Shown: positions 18,346 to 27,770, counted from the first letter of the stretch. The stretch is DNA of 64,000 bases from an uncultured Candidatus Melainabacteria bacterium (GCA_934692625.1 CAKUUC010000011.1:1-64000), one strand, 5' to 3'. Notes: generated by a model from the letters alone, not told the origin. Made by a program: numbers and translations.

Positions 18346-18382
18346 TTATGGTATGGTATGGTATGGTGTGGCGGGGCGGGGC
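18346..18382 (+). repeat. Pentanucleotide tandem repeat in the 5' leader
   Basis: Units GTATG x3, GTGTG, GCGGG x2 run from 18351 to 18380, preceded by a partial unit TTATG. It lies between the predicted promoter and the ATG at 18447. Slippage here would alter leader length, not the reading frame. Confidence 0.8.
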
Positions 18383-18446
18383 AATTATTAAATTTTGTAT
18401 GCCTTTACATGAGTATAAGCGTAAAAAATATAAGGGGAATTAAGTT

Positions 18447-19439
18447 ATGGCAACAAATTTAATTGATAATTATATGAATAATTATCAAAACTTTAGAACA
18501 ATTAAATCACAAAATTCTTTTGGTATGTACCAAACTCAAAAATCAAAACCTTATCAGGTATTTAACACTACCAATACTTTAGAACGAACACCTGCTAACG
18601 GAGATAGTGTTTCAAGAGTAAAAAGAAATGTATTAGTTGGGCTTGGAGCGGTTGCTGCGGCGACAATAGGTGTTGTTGCGGCTGTTAAACTTCATAATGT
18701 AAATACCATTGAAAAGGCTCAAAAGACTTTTCAAAAGATATTTATGAGAGATGATATCTCTCTAAAAGAAACAAAAGCTATGCTATCAAGATATAAAGAA
18801 ATAGAAAAAATTGAAAATAAAGATGATTATGTCCAAGCATTATTTGCAGAAGCGAAAAAGAATTATGGGCTTGAACATACTAATGTATCATTGAAATTTA
18901 AAGATTTAGGAAAATATAGACTTGGTGCAAGTGATGTCTATGGTGATCTTACGATTAGCATAAATGCTAAACGTGAAAGCATGATAAACTTTATACACCA
19001 CGAATTACGACACACAAAACAAACTGATATGATGTTATCAGCAGACCCCGTAAAATATGCAAATGGAATTTTCAATAGGAAGTCATCATTAGAAATTATA
19101 AAGGAAAGTAATGAGTACAAGGCACTTCAAGAAATGGTTAAGCAAAAAATGCCAAATGCTACTCCAAAACAGATAGAAGAAGTTGCTATGGCAGCTTTTA
19201 AAACAAGATATGCACAACGTTTATCTGCTGAAGCAAAGGCAAAAGGCTTGGGTGTAAAAGCATATTCTGATAAAAATAAAGAGTTTGTAGAAAAATTATA
19301 TGTTGCTCATCAAAACTATCCGTCAACAGGCGGTATTATTGGGATGATAAAATATCATTTCAATTTCTTAGAAAAAGATGCAAGATTTGCCGGTGAAAAT
19401 ATGAAAAAGATTATTACAAAAACAAAATTGGACAGTTAA
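18447..19439 (+). CDS. Putative zinc metalloprotease-like protein (HExxH), lineage-specific
   Basis: 330 residues. Polar N-terminus with QNSFG, one hydrophobic helix (~65-82), then a soluble domain. H185-E186-L-R-H189 gives an HExxH zinc motif in the helix FIHHELRHTKQ. About 120 residues later NFLEKDARFAGE could supply the third ligand. The 386-residue protein at 59034 has the same pair of elements (HEVEH, then YIEVRAYEAG), so they probably form one family. AAGGGGAA lies upstream. Activity and substrate are unknown. Confidence 0.65.
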   Translation: MATNLIDNYMNNYQNFRTIKSQNSFGMYQTQKSKPYQVFNTTNTLERTPANGDSVSRVKRNVLVGLGAVAAATIGVVAAVKLHNVNTIEKAQKTFQKIFMRDDISLKETKAMLSRYKEIEKIENKDDYVQALFAEAKKNYGLEHTNVSLKFKDLGKYRLGASDVYGDLTISINAKRESMINFIHHELRHTKQTDMMLSADPVKYANGIFNRKSSLEIIKESNEYKALQEMVKQKMPNATPKQIEEVAMAAFKTRYAQRLSAEAKAKGLGVKAYSDKNKEFVEKLYVAHQNYPSTGGIIGMIKYHFNFLEKDARFAGENMKKIITKTKLDS

Positions 19440-19545
19440 TTCAGAGTAAAAAAAGATAATATATTTTTTTTTACATCAGTGCAGGGAAAATAGATAAACT
19501 TCAAACAAAAAATATTATTAAAATTTAAAGAAAGGTGGAAAAATT

Positions 19546-19917
19546 ATGAGTTTAGTATCAGGAATTGCAAGAAAAGGTATGGGTTGTCTTTCAGGTTTAT
19601 TTAAAAAACCTTCTAAAGTTATTTCTTACGAAATAGCAAAAACAGGAACCAAGATAAGCCGTTGGTCAGAAGGTGCTTATAATTTTAAAAAGGTTGAATT
19701 TGGTTCCGGCAACTTAGTTGCAAAAAATTCAGGATTAAAGGACTATGTCGTGAAAACTGATAAAAAGGGGAAGAGTGTGTTTAAGGCTACTTATACCTGT
19801 CCTCAAGGGGAAGTTTCGACAAATGAGCAACTTCATTTAGCTTTGTGTAAAGACTTATCTCCAAACCAAAGTTATGCATTAATCAAGATTCAGAATATGC
19901 TTCTGAAGTTTATATAA
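19546..19917 (+). CDS. Small protein of unknown function
   Basis: 123 residues, not recognised. The N-terminus has a short hydrophobic Gly-rich stretch (GIARKGMGCLSGLF), too polar to be a clear signal peptide. The middle is beta-type (KDYVVKTDKKGKSVFKATYT), and the C-terminus is helical. AAAGGTGG supports the start. It lies 106 bp after the HExxH gene and is followed by a terminator, so it may be co-transcribed with it. Confidence 0.6.
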   Translation: MSLVSGIARKGMGCLSGLFKKPSKVISYEIAKTGTKISRWSEGAYNFKKVEFGSGNLVAKNSGLKDYVVKTDKKGKSVFKATYTCPQGEVSTNEQLHLALCKDLSPNQSYALIKIQNMLLKFI

Positions 19918-19940
19918 AACAAAAATATATTACATTCATG

Positions 19941-19976
19941 AATGGCTCCTGAATTCTATTCGGAGCCATTTATTTC
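19941..19976 (+). terminator. Terminator after the 19546 gene
   Basis: A 9-bp stem AATGGCTCC (19941-19949) with GGAGCCATT (19962-19970), followed by TATTTCT. Confidence 0.75.
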
Positions 19977-20093
19977 TAATTGTCGTATAAATTCTTTCAT
20001 TTAGCTTTATTCTGTGCAATTTATTATTAAATATTTTTAATTGTTCGCATTTCGGCAATATGTATGGTATGATATCAAGAGGTGGAGAGGCGA

Positions 20094-20894
20094 ATGACTT
20101 ACGGTAGGGTATCAGAACTTGAAAAACTTGAGGAGTTAATCCTTCAATATAAAACAGAAAAGGACAACAAGCGCAAGCACGTCGCTTATATCAATTTGGT
20201 TGAAGAAACGTTGAAGGTTGTCAAAAAAATCGTGTTGTCGTTTTATCAAATTCCCAATACGATTCCGAAAGATGACCTTGTGCAAGTTGGTGCTATCGGT
20301 ATGTTACAGGCGATTGAGGCTTACAAAGTCGAGGAGCGCGGTAGTTTCAAAACCTATGTCACAAAGGTTATTAAAGGTAAAATTTATCACTATCTGAGAG
20401 ATAAGGCGAATTTAGTCAAAACACCTCGAGAGACTGTTGAAAAGCTTTCTGTCGTTCGTGAGGCGATGAAAATGTTGTCTGAAAACAATACCAAAATCCC
20501 GACAGTTGAAGAGGTTGCGAGTTTTGTCAAACTACCGAAAGACAAGGTTGAAGAAATTATGAATATTGAATATACAAAAAACATGATTTCTTTAGATCAA
20601 AATATTTATACTCAAGACGGCAATGAAACGTTGTTAGATAGAATTCAAGACGACAACGAGGACAGTTTTGAAGAAACTTATGCAAATAAAAAGATTATTG
20701 AGTATGCTCTAAATAAGCTTCAAGGTCACGATAGAACTGCTATTGTAATGTATTACATTGACGGGGAAGCAAGAAAGGATATAGCAAAGGTTTTAAAGGT
20801 TTCACCTACTCAGGTTTCAAGAATTTTAAAACGTGCTTTGAGCCGTTTGGCAACTATAATTAGAGAAGAATTAGGAGATACAAAGGAGGCATAA
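20094..20894 (+). CDS. Alternative sigma factor of the FliA/SigB/SigF type
   Basis: Directs RNA polymerase to a promoter subset. 266 residues. Region 2 (DDLVQVGAIGMLQAIEAYK, about 60-110), region 3 (KIPTVEEVASFVKLPKDKVE) and region 4 with a helix-turn-helix near the end (RKDIAKVLKVSPTQVSRILK) are present; region 1.1 is absent. Start at ATG 20094, because AGAGGTGG lies 8 nt before it; GTG 20082 overlaps that site. The stop overlaps the start of pilD. With flagellar genes nearby a FliA-like role is possible, but a SigF-like stress role is equally open. Confidence 0.88.
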   Translation: MTYGRVSELEKLEELILQYKTEKDNKRKHVAYINLVEETLKVVKKIVLSFYQIPNTIPKDDLVQVGAIGMLQAIEAYKVEERGSFKTYVTKVIKGKIYHYLRDKANLVKTPRETVEKLSVVREAMKMLSENNTKIPTVEEVASFVKLPKDKVEEIMNIEYTKNMISLDQNIYTQDGNETLLDRIQDDNEDSFEETYANKKIIEYALNKLQGHDRTAIVMYYIDGEARKDIAKVLKVSPTQVSRILKRALSRLATIIREELGDTKEA

Positions 20895-21988
20895 TGGCAT
20901 TTACACTTGTTATATTGGGTTGGATATTCATAATAGGGCTGGTTATAGGAAGTTTTTTAAATGTCGTTATTTTAAGAACTGTTAGCGGTGAATCTATTGT
21001 TATGCCGCCATCAAAATGTCCAAAATGTCAAAATAAATTGAAATGGTATCACAATATTCCGCTGTTGTCTTACTTATTTTTAGGCGGAAAATGTGCTTAT
21101 TGTAAAGAACATATCAGTTGGCAATATCCGTTTGTTGAATTTTTCACAGGATGTATGTTTGTAGCTTTGTTTTTGAAAATTTGTAACCCAATCGATCCTT
21201 TGTTCGGACTTTCTGCTATGCAGCCAATCGGGTGGTTTCAAATATTAGCGTATGTATTTGCTCTACTTGTCACTGGTTTATTTATCGCAATTGCAGGAAC
21301 TGATATTCTTGAAAAAAAAGTTGCCGATGCTCACACTGTTCCGCTTATTTCTATCGGTGTGATATTCAGTTTGTTGTATACCTTGGCTTCTGCTTATATT
21401 TATCACAAAGAAGGTGTTGCTCTCCACTTGGGAGTTAAAGATATTTTAGCTTCTCCTGTTGTTTGTTCTGTTATCGCCGGTGTTGTTGGTTTTGTTGCAA
21501 TGGAAATTGTTGCAAGATTAGGGTATTTGGTTGCCGGCTCAAGAGCCTTTGGGGAAGGTGATTCTTATATTGCGGCCGGTCTTGGTACTGTTTTGGCAGG
21601 TCTTTGGGCAACTACAGAACCTTGCTCTTGGGGGAAAGCGATTCTATTGATGTTATTTATTCTAATTCTTAGTGTAGTTATTCAATTTGTCGTTACAACT
21701 CCGTTATTTTTAATAAAATTAGCAAAAAATAAGAATTGGACGACTTTTGGTTCACTTGTTGCTTTTATTATTTATACGGTAAGTTATATTTTTGCTGACA
21801 AATTAAATTGGTTAGAAAACCCTATAGCATACTGGGGCAGCACAATTGTTTTGGCAATGTTAGGTTTGTTTGTTTGTAAAGAAGTTCTGGTAGGCTTGAA
21901 AAACAAAACGACAGATGGGCTATATCTTCCGTTTGGACCGGCAATGATTGTTGCAGGTTTTATTATAATGTTTATGATGAATTATTAG
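20894..21988 (+). CDS. pilD: Prepilin peptidase / N-methyltransferase PilD
   Basis: An inner-membrane aspartic peptidase that cleaves prepilin leaders and methylates the new N-terminus. 364 residues, about eight membrane helices. The N-terminal cytoplasmic zinc domain has Cys42, Cys45, Cys67 and Cys70. The catalytic Asp residues are D137 (AGTDILEK) and D223 (GEGDSYIAAGLG). It overlaps the sigma-factor stop by one base. Likely substrates in this window are the prepilin-like proteins at 42748 and 58195, both with GFTLAEV leaders. Confidence 0.93.
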   Translation: MAFTLVILGWIFIIGLVIGSFLNVVILRTVSGESIVMPPSKCPKCQNKLKWYHNIPLLSYLFLGGKCAYCKEHISWQYPFVEFFTGCMFVALFLKICNPIDPLFGLSAMQPIGWFQILAYVFALLVTGLFIAIAGTDILEKKVADAHTVPLISIGVIFSLLYTLASAYIYHKEGVALHLGVKDILASPVVCSVIAGVVGFVAMEIVARLGYLVAGSRAFGEGDSYIAAGLGTVLAGLWATTEPCSWGKAILLMLFILILSVVIQFVVTTPLFLIKLAKNKNWTTFGSLVAFIIYTVSYIFADKLNWLENPIAYWGSTIVLAMLGLFVCKEVLVGLKNKTTDGLYLPFGPAMIVAGFIIMFMMNY

Positions 21989-22010
21989 TTCTAAATTTTA
22001 AGTTTTTATA

Positions 22011-22042
22011 GGCATGGGTATTTCGTTTTCCATGCCTTTTTT
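22011..22042 (+). terminator. Terminator of the sigma factor-pilD operon
   Basis: GGCATGG (22011-22017) pairs with CCATGCC (22030-22036), followed by TTTTTT. Confidence 0.75.
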
Positions 22043-22224
22043 AATGAGAATTTTCCTTTTTTGATGGTTTATTAAGAAATGTTAAAATAGAATATGCCGT
22101 TCAAACTTAATAAAATCAATGGTTTTGAAATTTGTATATATTTTATAGATATAAAAATAGCACTTTTTTTATATACGATGTTTTTATATATATGTAAGCA
22201 CCAGAGAATAAAAAAGGAGAATAT

Positions 22225-22413
22225 ATGGCTAGAGTATTAATTTCAATGCCCGAAGATTTTTTAAACAAAATCGACCAAGTTGCAGATGGCGAAAACCGTT
22301 CAAGAAGTGAGTTGATTAGAGAAGCTTTGAGAACGTACATCTACAAACAAAAAATCAAAGAATCTACAGGTGCTATGCAAAATGCAAATTTGTTAGAAAC
22401 GTTGTTGAGTTAA
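22225..22413 (+). CDS. Ribbon-helix-helix (CopG/Arc-type) regulator
   Basis: 62 residues. An N-terminal beta strand ARVLISMP, then two helices with the RHH signature SRSELIREALRTYIYKQ. Such proteins bind DNA as dimers. AAAGGAG lies upstream. No toxin gene is next to it, so it does not look like the antitoxin of a local pair. It is followed by a strong terminator. Confidence 0.88.
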   Translation: MARVLISMPEDFLNKIDQVADGENRSRSELIREALRTYIYKQKIKESTGAMQNANLLETLLS

Positions 22414-22450
22414 TCAGTGGCAAGGAAAAAGGCGAAAAACAAGGGAAGTA

Positions 22451-22495
22451 AAACCGGACTTTTGCCAATTTGCAAAAGTCCGGTTTATTAATTAT
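22451..22495. terminator. Bidirectional terminator
   Basis: A perfect 15-bp stem (22451-22465 with 22472-22486) with a 6-nt loop, T-rich on both sides. It serves the RHH gene and the convergent permease operon. Confidence 0.9.
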
Positions 22496-22513
22496 TTTAT
22501 TATTTAAAAATTA

Positions 22514-24055
22514 CTACTTACGGCGAATTTTTCCACTTTCTTCAAGTCTTTTTTGTCTGTATCCGTAGAATGCATATATCAAAATACCTACAAACAACCA
22601 TAATAAGAAGTATAGTGATGATGTTTTCAATGTATTTAGAGAAAATATAATTAAGATTCCGCAAATAACTATCCCAATCAACGGGAACCAAGGACAGAAC
22701 GGAACTTTGAACGGTCTTGGCTTATCTGGCGCAGTTTTTCTCAAAATTAGTACTGCTAAGCAGATTATTACAAACGATGTAAATGTCCCGAAGTTACAAA
22801 GTGCTGCCGAGATATTCAAGTCCATGAACAATCCGCACAGAATAACTACTATACCTGAAATCCAAGTCATAATGTGTGGAGTTCTGTATTTTTTGTGGAT
22901 TAATCTCCAAGATTTTGGTAAAAATCTGTCACGGCTGATTGCGTATAAAATTCTTGTTGTACCTAGTTGGTAAATCAATAAAACTGATGTTAATGCGCAA
23001 AGCGCACCAATAGAAATCAATCCAGCAAACCAATTCAACCAATCTTTGCCTAAATAATTGATTGCGTGTGCGATAGGTGCTTGTATGTCGATATTATTTA
23101 TAGGAACAATTCCTGTTAAAACAAGCGCTACGCAAACGTATAATATTGTACAAATTATCAATGTTCCGAGTATTGCAATCGGCAAATCTCTTTGTGGATT
23201 TTCGGTTTCTTCTGCAGTTGTTGAAATTGCATCAAATCCGATATAAGCAAAGAATATTAAAAATGCGCCCATAATCACGCCTGAAGGTTCAGATGGGAAA
23301 AACGGTGTCCACTGTTCAGGTTTTACGTAAAATGCCCCAACAATAATGAATGACAAAATCATGAACATATTTACGCTTACCATTATACTTGCAAATCTTG
23401 TTGATTCTTTTACTCCACGAACAAGAAGCATTGTTAATAATAAAACAATACAAACAGCCGGAAGGTTTATAGAAATTGGAATATGACCAAATAAGTAAGG
23501 TATTTTTTCATGAATATCCCAATGATAAGTGTTGCAAATGTTTGACATTGTTTTGTAATCATATCTCAACCACATAGGAAAATGAGTTACAAAATCCGGC
23601 AAAACAGGCTTAAAGCCCTTTAAAAATTGGATAAAATACCCAGTCCAAGCACTTGCTACCGTGATATTTCCTATTGCATATTCAAGCATCAATATCCAAC
23701 CGACCATCCAAGCCATAAATTCACCCATTGTTGCATAAGTATAAGTATAAGCACTACCTGCAACCGGTATCATAGCGGCAATTTCAGAGTAGCAAAGAGC
23801 AGGAAATACACAAGCAACCGCAGCCAAAATCATTGACAAAACTATTGCGTGTCCCGCTCCAGGACTTTCCGGACTCCCAGTTATAGCTGTCCCTATTATT
23901 GTAAAAATACCAGTTCCGACAACGGCTCCAATACCGATTACAATAAGGTCAAATACATTAAGAGTCTTCTTTAGTTCTGACCTTTTGCTTGTCGCAATAA
24001 GGTCATCTAAAGAACGTTTTTTAAATATATTTCGGCAAATGTTTTTAAAATTCAT
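22514..24055 (-). CDS. APC-family amino acid permease
   Basis: 513 residues, about 12-14 membrane helices. The first helix carries GIGAVVGTGIF, the substrate-binding unwound segment of APC transporters, after a cytoplasmic N-terminus of ~40 residues. Its overall pattern fits the cationic-amino-acid transporter (CAT/YfnA) branch, but the substrate cannot be read from the sequence. It begins exactly at the stop of the preceding paralogue (TAG then ATG), so the two are coupled and arose by duplication. Confidence 0.9.
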   Translation of the reverse strand: MNFKNICRNIFKKRSLDDLIATSKRSELKKTLNVFDLIVIGIGAVVGTGIFTIIGTAITGSPESPGAGHAIVLSMILAAVACVFPALCYSEIAAMIPVAGSAYTYTYATMGEFMAWMVGWILMLEYAIGNITVASAWTGYFIQFLKGFKPVLPDFVTHFPMWLRYDYKTMSNICNTYHWDIHEKIPYLFGHIPISINLPAVCIVLLLTMLLVRGVKESTRFASIMVSVNMFMILSFIIVGAFYVKPEQWTPFFPSEPSGVIMGAFLIFFAYIGFDAISTTAEETENPQRDLPIAILGTLIICTILYVCVALVLTGIVPINNIDIQAPIAHAINYLGKDWLNWFAGLISIGALCALTSVLLIYQLGTTRILYAISRDRFLPKSWRLIHKKYRTPHIMTWISGIVVILCGLFMDLNISAALCNFGTFTSFVIICLAVLILRKTAPDKPRPFKVPFCPWFPLIGIVICGILIIFSLNTLKTSSLYFLLWLFVGILIYAFYGYRQKRLEESGKIRRK

Positions 24056-25663
24056 CTATTTAATTTCTTCCTGTGTTTCTTGTGCGGAGCGAATAAACTC
24101 TTTGTGAAGTTTATTTTCGTTATTTCTGTTTTTGATAAATCCGTACAATATGTAAATTATAGCACCTACCCCAAGCCATACAGGGAATAGTAATGCAGAG
24201 CTTCCTGATTGAACAGTTTTATATATCATCAAGCCGCCACAACAAATTATACCCAAAGCCGGTGTGATTGGTGAAAACGGAACTTTGAACGGTCTTGGAC
24301 GGTCAGGGTCTGTGTGACGTAATATCAAAACTGCAATACATACGATAATAAATGATGTAAATGTTCCGAAGTTACATAATTCAGCCGCTACGTCTAAGTT
24401 TAGTGTTAAAATTCCAACTACTGCCAAAACACCAACTGTCCAAGTTAAAAGAACTGGAGTTTTGTATTTAGGGTGAATTTTTTGAAATCTTGCAGAGATA
24501 AAGTGGTCACGGCTCATAGCGAACAAAATTCTTGTTGCTGCCATTTCCAAAACCAATAATACTGAAGTTAAACCTGCAAGTGAACCTATTGAGATTAAAT
24601 ATGAGATGTAGGTTGTCCAAGAGTGTCCTGTATGCAACATGCAATAAGCCATTGGTGCATCCAAAAATGCTCTAGGAACTGTACCTGATGTGTTTTGTAA
24701 ACCCGTTAAAACTAACGCAACTAATACATAAACTAATGTTGTGATAAGTAATGAGCCGATAATACCGATAGGCAAGTCTTTTTGAGGGTTTTTACATTCT
24801 TCTGCGGCTGTTGCCAAGGCATCAAATCCGATATAAGCAAAGAAAATTAAAAACGCACCTGCAAAAATACCTGTTGCTCCATTTGGTGCAAACGGTGTCC
24901 AGTTAGAAGGTGTAACAAAGAATGCACCTGCAAATATGAACAATGCAATAACTGCAAGTTTTATAAATACCATTATTCCCGCCATTTTAGCCGAATCTTT
25001 TGTACCTTTTACCAAAATTGCAGTAATCAAAAGAACTATCAAAATAGCAGGTAGATTTATACAAATAGGAATACCCAAAATACGTGGAACGTAAATATTA
25101 GGGTCTTCTGCTAACATTTTACCTACGCTGAAAACATCGTGAGTTAACCAAGCCGGTGGGTGAGCAAGCCAATGCGGCAAGACATTCTCAAATCCTGCCA
25201 AAAATTGGATAAAATGGTTTGACCAAGCACAAGCAACTGCGATAAATCCGATAGCGTATTCAAGCATCAATACCCAACCTACCATCCAAGCAGCAAATTC
25301 TCCCAAAGTTGCGAAGGTGTACGTATAAGCACCACCTGCAACCGGAATCATTGTCGCAAATTCAGAATAGCACAATGCTGAGAAAATACACGCAATTGCT
25401 GCGATAATCATTGAAACAATTAACGCAGGACCTGCTCCGACACTTGAACCATCAGCACTTCCGGCAGCGGCAATACCTACTACCGCAAAAATTCCGGAAC
25501 CGATAATCGCACCAACACCAAGGATAATTAAATCCCAAACGCCCAAAGTTTTTTCTAAACCTTGTTCTTTTGCTTCTGCCAACATTTCATCAGGAGCTTT
25601 AATTCTTGTCACATGTCGCAAGAAACTTCTGGTAAATGTTGCTCTGTTAAATTTTTCAGCCAT
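24056..25663 (-). CDS. APC-family amino acid permease (paralogue)
   Basis: 535 residues, 12-14 membrane helices, with GVGAIIGSGIF in helix 1. Closely similar to its downstream neighbour throughout (for example SEFATMIPVAGGAYTYTFAT here, SEIAAMIPVAGSAYTYTYAT there). AAGGAAAA precedes the ATG. It lies 12 bp after glyQ, so glyQ and both permeases form one operon, which may tie uptake to translation supply. Substrate unknown. Confidence 0.9.
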   Translation of the reverse strand: MAEKFNRATFTRSFLRHVTRIKAPDEMLAEAKEQGLEKTLGVWDLIILGVGAIIGSGIFAVVGIAAAGSADGSSVGAGPALIVSMIIAAIACIFSALCYSEFATMIPVAGGAYTYTFATLGEFAAWMVGWVLMLEYAIGFIAVACAWSNHFIQFLAGFENVLPHWLAHPPAWLTHDVFSVGKMLAEDPNIYVPRILGIPICINLPAILIVLLITAILVKGTKDSAKMAGIMVFIKLAVIALFIFAGAFFVTPSNWTPFAPNGATGIFAGAFLIFFAYIGFDALATAAEECKNPQKDLPIGIIGSLLITTLVYVLVALVLTGLQNTSGTVPRAFLDAPMAYCMLHTGHSWTTYISYLISIGSLAGLTSVLLVLEMAATRILFAMSRDHFISARFQKIHPKYKTPVLLTWTVGVLAVVGILTLNLDVAAELCNFGTFTSFIIVCIAVLILRHTDPDRPRPFKVPFSPITPALGIICCGGLMIYKTVQSGSSALLFPVWLGVGAIIYILYGFIKNRNNENKLHKEFIRSAQETQEEIK

Positions 25664-25675
25664 TCATTTTCCTTA

Positions 25676-26551
25676 TTATTTTTTGCAAAGTGGGAAGCCC
25701 ATTGCTTCTCTTTGCTCTACGTATAATTTTGCAACAGCGGAAGCCATAGTTCTGACTCTGCCGATAAAGTTGTTTCGTTCGTCTTTACTGATTACACCGT
25801 GTGCATCAAGCAAGTTGAAAGTGTGAGAACATTTCAAAACGTAGTCATAAGCAGGTAATACCAATTTTGCTTCTACGCAGTTTTCAACTTCTTTTTGGTA
25901 TAAATCAAATAATGTGAACAAAGCATCTGTGTTTGAAACTTCAAAATTATATTTTGATTGTTCGATTTCGTTTTGTAGGTAAATATCGCCGTATTTCAAT
26001 TCGTTGTTCCACATAATATCATATACGGACTCTTTATTTTGCAAATACATAGCGATACGTTCCAAACCGTAAGTCAATTCTAATGCTACAGGTTTGATTT
26101 CCAATCCGCCGACTTGTTGGAAATATGTAAATTGAGTAATTTCCATACCATCAAGCCAAACTTCCCAACCTACACCGGCTGCACCAAGTGTTGGTGATTC
26201 CCAGTTATCTTCAACAAATCTGACATCGTGCTTGCTCAAATCAATTCCCATAGCTTCCAAACTTTGAAGGTAAAGTTCTTGAGCATTGTCAGGAGATGGT
26301 TTTAAGATAACTTGAAACTGAAAATAATGCCCTAATCTGTTAGGGTTTTCGCCATATCTTGCATCTGTCGGACGTCTGCAAGGTTCAATCATTGCCGTAT
26401 TCCACGGTTCAGGCCCCAATGAACGCAAGAAAGTTGCAGGGTTCATTGTAGAGGCTCCTTTTTCAATATCATAAGGTTGTTGAATAATACAACCGTAATC
26501 CGACCAGAACTTTTGTAAATTTAAAACTAATTCTTGAAAATTTAGTGCCAT
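25676..26551 (-). CDS. glyQ: Glycyl-tRNA synthetase alpha subunit GlyQ
   Basis: The catalytic subunit of the bacterial alpha2beta2 glycyl-tRNA synthetase. 291 residues, normal length. It begins with FQELVLNLQKFWSDYGC and has the conserved PCRRPTDARYGENPNR and GVGWEVWLDGMEITQFTYFQ. The beta subunit gene glyS is not in this window, although the two are often adjacent. No T-box-like leader is visible upstream. It heads the operon with the two APC permeases. Confidence 0.97.
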   Translation of the reverse strand: MALNFQELVLNLQKFWSDYGCIIQQPYDIEKGASTMNPATFLRSLGPEPWNTAMIEPCRRPTDARYGENPNRLGHYFQFQVILKPSPDNAQELYLQSLEAMGIDLSKHDVRFVEDNWESPTLGAAGVGWEVWLDGMEITQFTYFQQVGGLEIKPVALELTYGLERIAMYLQNKESVYDIMWNNELKYGDIYLQNEIEQSKYNFEVSNTDALFTLFDLYQKEVENCVEAKLVLPAYDYVLKCSHTFNLLDAHGVISKDERNNFIGRVRTMASAVAKLYVEQREAMGFPLCKK

Positions 26552-26738
26552 AACATAATTCCAATATTGTACTAACTACACTCGTTACTTCATATTATTA
26601 CTGACATAGTACGATTTCAATGAAAATCGGCAAAATATTAACAAATATAAATATATATTATAAAATCAACGTAATTAAATTTGCTTGATTTTTAATCATT
26701 TCCATAATGATGAAACCCTTTGGTAGTGGTTCCAAATA

Positions 26739-26817
26739 GTCATTCTGAACAGCACGAGCTAATGTGCCGAAAACAAAGTGAAGGCACGTTAAATGCGAGT
26801 GCGTAGATTCAGAATCT
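26739..26817. repeat. 79-bp palindrome with long loop insert
   Basis: The ends are GTCATTCTGAAC and TTCAGAATCT, as in the short palindrome at 56279, but ~58 bases including GTGCC/GGCAC arms fill the loop. Flanks are shared with 56279: CCAAATA on the left, and TTTCATAATCAAAATAAAAC on the right. Confidence 0.8.
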
Positions 26818-26881
26818 TTTTCATAATCAAAATAAAACAAAAGCTTAAGTGCTTAATCCTTTGTAAAATCTTGCAATGAAA

Positions 26882-26907
26882 AGACCCTGAAACCAGTTCA
26901 GGGTGAC
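26882..26907. repeat. Short intergenic palindrome, variant stem
   Basis: The stem ACCCTGAA with TTCAGGGT is framed by AG at the left and GAC at the right. It is a compensated variant of the ATTCTGAA and ATTCCGGA stems. Confidence 0.75.
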
Positions 26908-26950
26908 CTTTTTGATAATTTTTGTTTGTAATCTATGATTGACAAATTAA

Positions 26951-26991
26951 TAATGCTACTATTAGCACTTGATATACTTCTAGTAGCATTA
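26951..26991. repeat. 11-bp inverted repeat
   Basis: TAATGCTACTA (26951-26961) and TAGTAGCATTA (26981-26991) around a 19-nt loop. It may be a weak terminator or the edge of a lost element; it lies directly 5' of the truncated GNAT gene. Confidence 0.6.
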
Positions 26992-27010
26992 AAATTTCTA
27001 AAATCGTAGG

Positions 27011-27406
27011 GTGCGAAGCAGAGTCTTTAGCACTTTAGGATTAGTAAATATACAGAGTGAGCCTATTCTTAATGGTAAAAGCTATTTAAAAATTGAGGGT
27101 TTAAATTCTAATGTTGATGGATTAGGCATTGGATCTAAATTACTACATGAATTAGAAAAGAAAAGTATTGAATTAGGTCATGAAGGAAGATTAATTGCCC
27201 ACGCAAGTCCATCTCCTGCAACTGGCTGCAAGAAGCCACTTACAAGTTTAGGTTTTTATTATAAATTGGGCTTTAAAGCTACTGATTCAGAAATTGATAA
27301 ACAAATTACTCAATGTATTCGTGAAGGAAAAGATATTCCAATTAGTTTGAATTATGATGTTCAAATAGAATATATTCCCCAAAAATCTACACAAATACAA
27401 CAATGA
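27011..27406 (+). pseudogene. 5'-truncated GNAT-type acetyltransferase
   Basis: The open frame starts after TAA with GTG and has no Shine-Dalgarno. It encodes only the central and C-terminal GNAT elements: a strand YLKIEGLNSN, the acetyl-CoA loop DGLGIGSKLLHELEKKSIEL and the LGFYYKLGFKAT segment. The first strands and helices of the fold are missing. A palindrome-rich stretch adjoins the broken end. I read it as a remnant, although an alternative start cannot be excluded. Confidence 0.55.
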
Positions 27407-27466
27407 TAAATAAAATCTTTAAAGAAATTGAACCATTGTATAATGTTGAAACTGAAAATATAATAA

Positions 27467-27500
27467 AAGCCCGAAAGTTTGATAACTTTCGGGCTTCGTT
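27467..27500. terminator. Bidirectional terminator
   Basis: A 13-bp stem (27467-27479 with 27484-27496), with T-rich tails on both strands, between the GNAT remnant and the convergent pfl operon. Confidence 0.85.
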
Positions 27501-27521
27501 CTGTTTTTTCTCAATCAGTAA

Positions 27522-27770
27522 TTAGTTCTTACCGCTGATTGATGAGTGGAAGGTTCTTGAGATTACATCGTCTTGTTGTTCTTTTGTCAACTTGATGAAG
27601 TTTACAGCATATCCTGATACTCTCACTGTTAATTGAGGGTATTTTTCAGGGTGTGCTTGCGCATCAAGCAATGTTTCTCTGTTGAATACGTTTACGTTCA
27701 AGTGGTGTCCACCTTTTTCAACATATCCGTCTAACAAGTTTATTAAATTTTCTTCTTGCATTGTTGTCAT
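27522..27770 (-). CDS. Separate glycyl-radical domain of pyruvate formate-lyase (GrcA-like)
   Basis: 82 residues equal to the C-terminal end of PFL: DGYVEKGGHHLNVNVFNRET, then YPQLTVRVSGYAV with the radical-bearing Gly at about residue 53. Its own AAAGGA lies upstream of ATG 27770. The larger protein encoded 30 bp upstream lacks exactly this part, so the two should assemble into one enzyme. It resembles the spare-part protein YfiD/GrcA, but here there is no full-length PFL for it to repair in this window. Confidence 0.9.
   Translation of the reverse strand: MTTMQEENLINLLDGYVEKGGHHLNVNVFNRETLLDAQAHPEKYPQLTVRVSGYAVNFIKLTKEQQDDVISRTFHSSISGKN

Larger units (their letters stand above)
26552..27010. 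other. Gene-free region with palindromic repeats
   Basis: 459 bases between the divergent glyQ and the GNAT remnant. It holds the repeat copies at 26739 and 26882 and the inverted repeat at 26951, listed separately. No credible gene is seen. Confidence 0.6.

Noticed and set aside
22416..22490. Short GTG-started frame after the RHH gene
   Set aside because: It reads through the terminator hairpin and has no ribosome site of its own.
22514..25663. Tandem APC permeases as a novel system
   Set aside because: Ordinary tandem duplication of a common transporter family, despite the glyQ linkage.
26552..26640. T-box leader upstream of glyQ
   Set aside because: No specifier stem or TGGNACCGCG-like element is visible.
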